A program made the translations under genes and the position numbers. A model generated the notes under the pieces. The model was not told where the DNA came from. It saw only the letters and a list, made by a program, of their open reading frames with translations, and did no database searches. Shown here in pieces: positions 15,364 to 20,628 of a stretch of 20,628 nt of DNA; positions within the stretch are counted from its first letter, which is position 1; every line of letters begins with the position of its first letter. The stretch comes from Thermodesulfovibrionales bacterium (GTDB lineage Bacteria > Nitrospirota > Thermodesulfovibrionia > Thermodesulfovibrionales > SM23-35), in assembly GCA_020053565.1 (NCBI GenBank), contig JAGVMY010000056.1, positions 1 to 20,628 of the forward strand. The letters run 5' to 3'.

Positions 15364-16454
15364 TATTTCCTCATCATGTCTTTCCGGGGATTTTCCTTAT
15401 AAAGGGATTCTATATCTCGTATTGCTTCTTTTGCCTTGCCTGTGATGTCCTTAGGCACCACTATCTTTATATCAACATACTGGTCACCCCTCACCCCTGT
15501 CTTGGGTGATGGAAACCCTTTTCCTGACAGTTTGAGCCTCTGGCCACCCTGTGTTCCTGGTGGAAGTGTCATCATCGCCATGCCATCTATTGTAGGAACC
15601 TCTATCTTTGCACCGAGAGCTGCCTCAACAAAGGTCACAGGCAGATTGAGGTAAATGTCATCTTCTTTTCTCTTAAAAATCCTATGAGGCCTTATTGTGA
15701 TTTCTATATGAAGGTCTCCTGCATGTCCGCCTCCCGCTCCGGCACCTCCCATACCTCTGAGCTTCACCATGGAACCTGTATCTACACCTCTTGGGATTTT
15801 CACTTTCATTGACTCGCCCTGGAGTGTCTTGCCTCTGCCACCGCAGGAATGACAGACCTTTGTTATTTTTCTGCCTGTTCCTCTACAGTCAGTACATGGT
15901 TGTGACATCCTGAAAAATCCTTTTAAGACTTTCATGTTCCCTGTACCCTTACAGGTATCACAGACATGAGATGACTCCGCACCTGAACCATTACATGACC
16001 GGCAGGTAATTTCCCTGTTAAAGGTCATTGGTCTTGTGACACCTGAGAATGCCTCTTCGAGAGAAAGTTCAAGACCAATGACCATGTCAGGTCCTTTTTC
16101 ATGTGCAGCATCTGCTCTTGTCTTTCTGCCAAAAATATCTGAGAAGGCATCGCCAAAACCACCTACATCAAAGACATCCCTGAAATTATACGTCTTAGCC
16201 CCTTCGTACCAGGGGCCTCCTGACTCAAAGGGAGAACGGCCGAACTGGTCATATTCCGACTTCTTCTTCGGGTCACTCAAAACTCCATACGCTTCACTCA
16301 GTTCTTTGAATTTCTGCTCCGCAACCCTGTTTCCCGGGTTTAAATCAGGATGGTATTTGCGCGCAAATTTTCTGTAAGCCTTCTTTATCTCATCCGGAGA
16401 GGCGCTCTTACTCACTCCAAGTATCTCATAATAATCTTTTACTGCGGGAGCCAT
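15363..16454 (-). CDS. dnaJ: Chaperone protein DnaJ
   Basis: DnaJ is the Hsp40 co-chaperone that delivers substrates to DnaK and stimulates its ATPase. The product has 363 residues. The J domain covers about 7-71, with HPD at 35-37. A short Gly/Phe-rich region follows (about 72-110). Four CxxCxGxG zinc-finger repeats lie at 151-208 (CRSCNGSG, CDTCKGTG, CTDCRGTG, CHSCGGRG), and the C-terminal substrate domain contains GDLHIEITIRPHRIFKRKEDDIY. It is a full type-I DnaJ, shorter at the Gly/Phe linker than E. coli DnaJ. GGAGG lies a few bases before the ATG. dnaK and grpE are not adjacent, so this may be a second dnaJ (CbpA-like role). Confidence 0.95.
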   Translation of the reverse strand: MAPAVKDYYEILGVSKSASPDEIKKAYRKFARKYHPDLNPGNRVAEQKFKELSEAYGVLSDPKKKSEYDQFGRSPFESGGPWYEGAKTYNFRDVFDVGGFGDAFSDIFGRKTRADAAHEKGPDMVIGLELSLEEAFSGVTRPMTFNREITCRSCNGSGAESSHVCDTCKGTGNMKVLKGFFRMSQPCTDCRGTGRKITKVCHSCGGRGKTLQGESMKVKIPRGVDTGSMVKLRGMGGAGAGGGHAGDLHIEITIRPHRIFKRKEDDIYLNLPVTFVEAALGAKIEVPTIDGMAMMTLPPGTQGGQRLKLSGKGFPSPKTGVRGDQYVDIKIVVPKDITGKAKEAIRDIESLYKENPRKDMMRK

Positions 16455-16479
16455 TTTATCCTCCTATATATCATGTCAT

Positions 16480-16508
16480 ATCATATAAATTGAGTAGAAT
16501 CTTGTCAA
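16480..16508 (-). promoter_or_regulatory. Sigma-70 promoter of dnaJ-hspR-clpB
   Basis: On the minus strand TTGACA (16508-16503, perfect -35), a 17-base spacer and TATGAT (16485-16480, one mismatch) stand upstream of dnaJ. Start of transcription would be near 16473, leaving about 20 bases including AGGAGG. The -35 box lies inside the HAIR-like operator. No CIRCE element or heat-shock-sigma promoter is seen. Confidence 0.8.
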
Positions 16509-16509
16509 G
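16489..16509. promoter_or_regulatory. HAIR-like operator for HspR
   Basis: ATTGAGT-N7-TGTCAAG matches the HAIR consensus CTTGAGT-N7-ACTCAAG with correct 7-base spacing and 11 of 14 half-site bases. It covers the -35 box and most of the spacer of the dnaJ promoter, so HspR bound here would block RNA polymerase and repress its own operon. Confidence 0.72.
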
Positions 16510-16528
16510 TTCTATTTTATGAAAGGTA

Positions 16529-17296
16529 TCAATATAGGATTCTTTCCAGAAAAAGGCCATTTGAAGGGGCAGTGGGCCCGGCACGTCTCCTGTTATGTGA
16601 GTTGAGAATCTCAAGCATACTCTCTGACAAAATCCTCCCTCTCCCGATCTCAACAAGAGTGCCTACAATATTTCTCACCATATGCCTGAGGAAACCATTC
16701 GCCTCGATTCGTATCCTTATGAACTCACCATTCAGGGCTGCGGTCATAAAATCAAGTCTCCAAAATCTTTCAATGTTCAGAGAGAAAATTTCCCTGATGC
16801 AATCCTTTATATCGCTCCCTGTGCCTCTAAAAGCAGAAAAATCATGCGTGCCAACAAGTATTTGTGCTGCTTCTCCCATGAGAGATAGTTCAAGAGATTG
16901 CGTTATCAACCATGTATATTTGTAAAGAAATGCTGAGGATATCCTCTGGTTTGCAATGATATAAAAATAGCTCTTTCTGAGAGCACTGTTTCGTGGGTGG
17001 AATGAATCATCAACTTGGGACGCCTCAAGAACCCTGATATCCTGAGGAAGCAGGGCATTCAATGCTCTGCTTATTGTGTCAGGGTCAAGCTGTGATTCTG
17101 TCCTGAACGTAGCCACCTGGCCGAGTGCATGCACACCTGCATCAGTCCTGCTTGCACCAATAACCCTTGATTGTCTTCCGGTTACTTTTAATATCCTGTC
17201 TTCAATGACTCCCTGAATAGTCAGGCCTTTTTTTTGTATCTGCCAGCCCTGATAGTTTGTGCCATCATATTCGAGGAGAAGTTTAATTTTCTTCAT
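16529..17296 (-). CDS. truA: tRNA pseudouridine(38-40) synthase TruA
   Basis: TruA makes pseudouridine in the anticodon arm of tRNAs. The 255-residue product has the usual length. It shows LLLEYDGTNYQGWQIQ (residues 6-21), the catalytic aspartate D52 in GASRTDAGVHALGQVATF, FHPRNSALRKSYFY (about 93-106), HDFSAFRGTG and GNFLRHMVRN-like GFLRHMVRNIVGTLVEIGRG. It ends 74 bp before the dnaJ ATG, and the dnaJ promoter lies in that gap, so it is a separate transcription unit or feeds through weakly. The start is the only good one; no strong ribosome binding site is seen. Confidence 0.95.
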   Translation of the reverse strand: MKKIKLLLEYDGTNYQGWQIQKKGLTIQGVIEDRILKVTGRQSRVIGASRTDAGVHALGQVATFRTESQLDPDTISRALNALLPQDIRVLEASQVDDSFHPRNSALRKSYFYIIANQRISSAFLYKYTWLITQSLELSLMGEAAQILVGTHDFSAFRGTGSDIKDCIREIFSLNIERFWRLDFMTAALNGEFIRIRIEANGFLRHMVRNIVGTLVEIGRGRILSESMLEILNSHNRRRAGPTAPSNGLFLERILY

Positions 17297-17404
17297 AATC
17301 TATAATATTATCACCCAATTCGATTCCTCGCAATCTCTATCTTAAATGAATATTGGTTTATACTCCTTCTGCCTTACTTCTGATAAAATATTTAAAGAAC
17401 AAAA

Positions 17405-18466
17405 ATGATAGACCTTAAAAACTTTATCTCCCAAATCAAGAAAAACTGCGACATATCTGATGCACGATTTTGGGGAGCATATTCTCTCTGCGGTTTCCTG
17501 CTCAGACTCAGGGAACTCTATCGTATTGAAAATGGCATAAAACCCTGGGAAAAGACTCCTCAAAAAGAGATTTCAGAATGGATATCCGAGAGGGAACATC
17601 TGTGGCAGAAACTTGAAGATAAAGATTTTATTGATATTGCTGTTGATGGGAACACCTATGATCCATTTGAGGTTGATAAAATCAATAATGTATTAGAGAA
17701 AAAGGGCCTTATTTATGGTGCTGGCTATGGTGCTCATATGAAACCCTCTTTTTTCCTTGCTGACCTCATATCGAAAACAACAGAGGAAGAATATACCGTT
17801 TATAGAGCAGGCAGGGAATATGTAAGAGACCTATCAGCTTATCCTGCCATGTTGCAAGATAGGAGTATATTTGCCCGTATTGATACAATGAGCCAACTCC
17901 TCTGGGAAAAATTTGAAGAACTGAAACTCAAGGGACCCAAAAAGTCTCTTGCATTCGCATTTTCGAGCTATGGCATTGCACCTGATGAAGAGCCCTCCGA
18001 GGATATTGACGGGCGTCTTTCCATAGTTGCATTTTCCGAGATAGAAACACTCATACACCATGAGCTTGGTGAGGCAATTGAAGGAGAAAAATTTGGAGAT
18101 GAATGGAAAACCTTATTGAGAACCATCCCTTGTGGTAAAGTTGAGTTCTTTGCCCGCGGTGTCAAAGACTTGCTGTCAGACACTTCTGAAAAAGGTATGC
18201 TCAAGTATATTATCGAAAACCAGAAAAGAGGCTCTCTCGGCTTTTATATCGTATTTCTCGGAGGATACAGGAGGCTTCTCTTTCCCGAAATACTCGAAGC
18301 ATTCAGAAAGTTCACTGAGACAGGAGACTGGGGACTTATCGAGCATGCCAGAAAAATTGGTTACAAAAAAACTGAAGGATGTGCAGAAAGATTACTTTCA
18401 GTGTATATGAACGAAAAAGATAAAAAACAGAGTTTTGAATATATAGAAAAGGAAATACTCAGTTGA
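17405..18466 (+). CDS. Conserved protein of unknown function, possible metal site HHELGE
   Basis: The 353-residue product is soluble, with no signal peptide or membrane helix. From memory it resembles the family catalogued after Sfum_1244 of Syntrophobacter, which has no assigned function; I cannot check this. The N-terminus NCDISDARFWGAYSLCGFLLRLRELYR (14-40) looks strongly conserved. Near residues 218-223 is IHHELGEAIEGE, whose His-His-Glu-x-x-Glu arrangement could bind a metal; it is not a standard HExxH zinc-protease motif. Other possible anchors are YGAGYGAHMKPSFFLAD (104-120) and YRAGREYVRDLSAYP. It is divergent from truA across 108 bp. No strong Shine-Dalgarno precedes the ATG. Base composition is like its neighbours. 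Confidence 0.85.
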   Translation: MIDLKNFISQIKKNCDISDARFWGAYSLCGFLLRLRELYRIENGIKPWEKTPQKEISEWISEREHLWQKLEDKDFIDIAVDGNTYDPFEVDKINNVLEKKGLIYGAGYGAHMKPSFFLADLISKTTEEEYTVYRAGREYVRDLSAYPAMLQDRSIFARIDTMSQLLWEKFEELKLKGPKKSLAFAFSSYGIAPDEEPSEDIDGRLSIVAFSEIETLIHHELGEAIEGEKFGDEWKTLLRTIPCGKVEFFARGVKDLLSDTSEKGMLKYIIENQKRGSLGFYIVFLGGYRRLLFPEILEAFRKFTETGDWGLIEHARKIGYKKTEGCAERLLSVYMNEKDKKQSFEYIEKEILS

Positions 18467-18490
18467 TTATCTTTATTGTTGCACAAAATG

Positions 18491-18650
18491 TGAGGCAGAT
18501 ACGCTGAAAAACCCTTGCAAATCTATTAGATTTTATTTTTTATGCACATGACTGCATTCTCCACCTTAAGTGCCTTTCAGAAAAAACTGGCCGGCTACAT
18601 TAAGGTCTATGCGGTATAGATGGCAAGCCTTTTTCATCATATCTGCCTCA
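18491..18650. repeat. MITE-like 160-bp segment bounded by imperfect 30-bp inverted repeats
   Basis: The left arm 18491-18520 and the reverse complement of the right arm 18621-18650 agree at 25 of 30 positions, the outer 11 (TGAGGCAGATA) without mismatch. The 100-bp middle has a small AAATCTA-T-TAGATTT palindrome and no open frame of note. No clear target duplication is seen. It could be a non-autonomous element or a long structured repeat. Confidence 0.5.
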
Positions 18651-18682
18651 CTGTGTTAAGGTAAATTTACGCAATGTTTAGG

Positions 18683-18937
18683 TTATTTTGAGAGTTCAGG
18701 AGTTATATTGTCGACAAATACTTCAACAAGCTTCGGGTCAAACTGTTTACCGGCATTGCGATTGAGCTCTTCTATTGCGGCATCAAAGCCTATGGGAACT
18801 TTATATGATGTCTCACTTACCATTGCATCAAATGCTTCGGCTATTGCAATAATTCTTGCACCAAGTGGAATGACGTCTCCCTTAAGACCTGCTGGATAAC
18901 CTCTACCATCATACCGCTCATGAGGGTAATTATGATA
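18683..18937 (-). pseudogene. Remnant of an HD-GYP cyclic-di-GMP phosphodiesterase
   Basis: Minus-strand translation from 18937 to the TAA at 18685-18683 gives YHNYPHERYDGRGYPAGLKG, then IPLGARIIAIAEAFDAMVS and a LNRNAGKQFDPKLVEVFV tail. This is the C-terminal third of an HD-GYP domain, including the HERYDGRGYP signature. The N-terminal HD metal residues (HDIGK) are missing. The same frame runs only to a TGA a short way upstream, with no suitable start codon, and the sequence before YH is not recognisable. It is a truncated leftover that cannot make an active enzyme. Confidence 0.8.
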
Positions 18938-19083
18938 AATGAAGTTATTACATTGAGAAGTCTTATCTTTTGTTTGATCTCAGTTATTATAAATTTTTTA
19001 CCTGAGCTTGGTTTTTTCCCTACGAATATCACTTTACTTGGGAACAGTAGAGAATGTCAAATGTTAGCCCTTCATAAAGGTTC

Positions 19084-19112
19084 TTGAATAATTAGAGCTT
19101 ACAGGCTAAAAT
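19084..19112 (+). promoter_or_regulatory. Candidate hisD promoter giving a near-leaderless mRNA
   Basis: TTGAAT (19084-19089), a 17-base spacer and TAAAAT (19107-19112) lie just before hisD. A start about 7 bases after the -10 box falls about 2 bases before the ATG at 19121. No Shine-Dalgarno is seen before that ATG, which agrees with leaderless translation. Confidence 0.45.
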
Positions 19113-19120
19113 TACCTCAC

Positions 19121-20398
19121 ATGAAGGTGATTAAAAACAACAAAGAAATAGTTGCCTTTTGTAAGGTTCTCAGGGAACGTGTATCAGGGAGCAGCCCGGA
19201 GATTGAGCCGAGGGTTAAGGCCATCCTTGATGATGTGAGGAAAAATGGTGACAGAGCAGTCTTCAACTATACAAAGGCATTTGATTTTCAAGCCGTAAAA
19301 AGATTACGGATAATGCCGCATGAAATATCGAGATATGCAAGGAAAGCCGATAAAAATGGAGTAAAGGCTCTTGAATTTTCAGCCAGCAGAATACAGGCCT
19401 TCCATGAGAGACAGAAAGAGGAGTCATGGTCATTTTCTGAAAAATATAGCCTTTTAGGACAGGTGATAAGACCTCTTGAAAGGGTCGGCGTCTATGTACC
19501 AGGTGGCAAGGCATCATATCCATCCACTGTGTTGATGAATGTCATTCCTGCACAGGTCGCAGGAGTAAAAGAAATAGCCCTCTGTGTTCCTGCTCCGAAA
19601 GGAGATATAAACCCTTATGTCATGGCAGCAATTAAAATGCTTGAGGTGAGAGAGGTCTACTGTGTCGGTGGAGCCCAGGCGATTGGAGCAATGGCATATG
19701 GGACAGAGACAATAAAGAAAGTTGATAAGATTGTCGGTCCGGGAAATATCTATGTTGCAATCGCAAAGAAGATGGTCTTTGGAGAGGTAGACATCGATAT
19801 GATTGCAGGTCCAAGTGAAATACTCATTATTGCTGATGACTCAGCAGATCCGGCTTTTGTTGCTGCTGACTTACTCGGACAGGCAGAGCATGATGAGCTT
19901 GCATCATCTCTATTAATCACTTCTTCGAAGAGGTTAGCTGATGCTGTTGATAAGGAAATCAGGAGACAACTCGCTGCGCTGAAGAGAAAAGAGATTGCAG
20001 GAAAATCTATTGAAAATTATGGTGCGATAATACTCACAAAGGATCTCAAAGATGCGGTGAAGCTGTCAAATCTTATTGCACCTGAACACCTCGAGATTAT
20101 GACTGAAGAGCCAATGAATGTGCTGCCCATGATTAAAAATGCAGGAGCACTATTCCTCGGAAAGTGGACACCCGAGACCTTAGGGGATTATTCAGCAGGC
20201 CCCAATCATACCCTTCCCACAGGAGGGACAGCAAGGTTTTCTTCACCGCTCGGAGTCTATGACTTTGTAAAACGTTCGAACCTTTTATGGTTCACAAAAG
20301 ATGGATTTGCAAAACTCGCAAAGACAGTGAAAACAATTGCAGCTATCGAAGGGTTAGAGGCTCATGAAAAAACAATAGCGGTAAGAGAAGGGTTATGA
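19121..20398 (+). CDS. hisD: Histidinol dehydrogenase
   Basis: HisD oxidises histidinol to histidine in two NAD-dependent steps, the last of histidine biosynthesis. The 425-residue product has the normal length. It shows RVGVYVPGGKASYPSTVLMN (121-140), GGAQAIGAMAYGTETI (183-198), the signature VDKIVGPGNIYVAIAKK through IDMIAGPSEILIIAD (201-239), zinc ligands Q254 and H257 in GQAEHDE, catalytic E322-H323 in PEHLE, D356 in GDYSAGPNH and H415 in LEAHEKT. All catalytic positions are intact. No other his gene is in the window. Its TGA overlaps the stop of the convergent adenylyltransferase gene by 6 bp. Confidence 0.97.
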   Translation: MKVIKNNKEIVAFCKVLRERVSGSSPEIEPRVKAILDDVRKNGDRAVFNYTKAFDFQAVKRLRIMPHEISRYARKADKNGVKALEFSASRIQAFHERQKEESWSFSEKYSLLGQVIRPLERVGVYVPGGKASYPSTVLMNVIPAQVAGVKEIALCVPAPKGDINPYVMAAIKMLEVREVYCVGGAQAIGAMAYGTETIKKVDKIVGPGNIYVAIAKKMVFGEVDIDMIAGPSEILIIADDSADPAFVAADLLGQAEHDELASSLLITSSKRLADAVDKEIRRQLAALKRKEIAGKSIENYGAIILTKDLKDAVKLSNLIAPEHLEIMTEEPMNVLPMIKNAGALFLGKWTPETLGDYSAGPNHTLPTGGTARFSSPLGVYDFVKRSNLLWFTKDGFAKLAKTVKTIAAIEGLEAHEKTIAVREGL

Positions 20399-20628
20399 AC
20401 TGAGCCTCTTTATTCTCTCGATTATCTCCGAAGTCGATACGCCTTCAATATAGGGAAGGCTGTACGTCTCCTGAGCAATATCAGAACCGACAATCTCTTC
20501 TTTCTTCCAGTCACCACCTTTCACGAGTCTATCAGGCTGCAGGAATTTAATTAATTCATAGGGAGTCTCTTCATCAAACAGAGTTACATAATCGACCATA
20601 TCGAGAGAAGATAAGACTTCTGCCCTAT
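20393..20628 (-). CDS. rfaE2: D-glycero-beta-D-manno-heptose 1-phosphate adenylyltransferase domain (5' end outside window)
   Basis: The visible 77 C-terminal residues (RAEVLSSLDMVDYVTLFDEE, then TPYELIKFLQPDRLVKGGDW and a GVSTSEIIERI tail) are typical of the nucleotidyltransferase domain of RfaE. It forms ADP-heptose for the lipopolysaccharide inner core. VKGGDW and the STS segment are the usual C-terminal nucleotide-binding residues. The N-terminal GxFDxxHxGH motif would lie outside the window. Whether this is a separate RfaE2 or the end of a bifunctional HldE kinase-adenylyltransferase cannot be told. It is convergent with hisD, with a 6-bp stop overlap. Confidence 0.9.
   Translation of the reverse strand, partial: RAEVLSSLDMVDYVTLFDEETPYELIKFLQPDRLVKGGDWKKEEIVGSDIAQETYSLPYIEGVSTSEIIERIKRLSS

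Larger units (their letters stand above)
18467..19120. other. Degenerate intergenic stretch
   Basis: About 650 bases without an intact gene. It holds the inverted-repeat segment (18491-18650), the HD-GYP remnant (18683-18937) and a candidate hisD promoter (19084-19112). Nothing is recognised between 18938 and 19083. Short open frames here overlap the remnant in other frames and show no family features. Confidence 0.7.

Noticed and set aside
18560..18665. Possible cyclic-di-GMP (GEMM) riboswitch beside the HD-GYP remnant
   Set aside because: On neither strand do I find the conserved GGGACGCAAAGCC-like block or the tetraloop/receptor pattern. The inverted repeat explains the structure better.
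18841..19032. A 63-codon minus-strand open frame
   Set aside because: It runs through the HD-GYP remnant in a different frame and shows no family features. The meaningful frame is the one giving HERYDGRGYP.

Overview
The window looks like a piece of chromosome from a Gram-negative, selenocysteine-using bacterium, probably of the Nitrospirota (Thermodesulfovibrio-like) lineage. The Gram-negative inference rests on lptF, lptG and a heptose-1-phosphate adenylyltransferase. Selenocysteine use is read directly from an in-frame UGA in selD. The lineage guess rests on the gene mix (HspR-type heat-shock control, GH57 branching enzyme, coiled-coil zinc-ribbon gene before rnpB) and is inference. No phage, CRISPR array or transposase gene is visible.

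Layout: on the minus strand, rpiB-glyA-nrdR (nrdR cut by the left edge) form a tight cluster. On the plus strand follow a CAT-anticodon tRNA, a coiled-coil zinc-ribbon protein, the RNase P RNA gene and a LysR regulator. A GH57 glucan-branching-type gene (minus) and a small methyltransferase (plus) diverge from a shared 155-bp region. A long minus-strand block then carries, in transcription order, truA, the heat-shock operon dnaJ-hspR-clpB, lptF, lptG, and a DUF47/PhoU-like gene-pit-selD operon. On the right are a conserved gene of unknown function (plus), a 650-bp degenerate stretch with a MITE-like inverted repeat and an HD-GYP remnant, hisD (plus), and the 3' end of rfaE2/hldE (minus, convergent, overlapping hisD by 6 bp).

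How the parts work together: dnaJ, hspR and clpB are coupled (TAATG junction, then a 29-bp gap). They sit behind a near-consensus sigma-70 promoter that overlaps a HAIR-like HspR operator, so the operon is probably autorepressed. The DUF47-pit-selD genes overlap one another behind one good promoter, which links an oxyanion (phosphate) importer with selenophosphate synthesis. SelD itself is a selenoprotein: UGA codon 14 sits at the catalytic Cys position, with a SECIS-type hairpin just downstream. The open frame without readthrough would lose the first 66 residues.

The most unusual signal is a set of short palindromic elements placed in functional sequence. The clearest is a roughly 105-bp element inside the GH57 gene. 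It has 14-bp inverted repeats flanked by GTAAA direct repeats exactly 105 bp apart, so it adds 35 codons in frame. Smaller CCGCC/GGCGG palindromes occur in the RNase P RNA, inside lptG and immediately before the clpB ribosome binding site.
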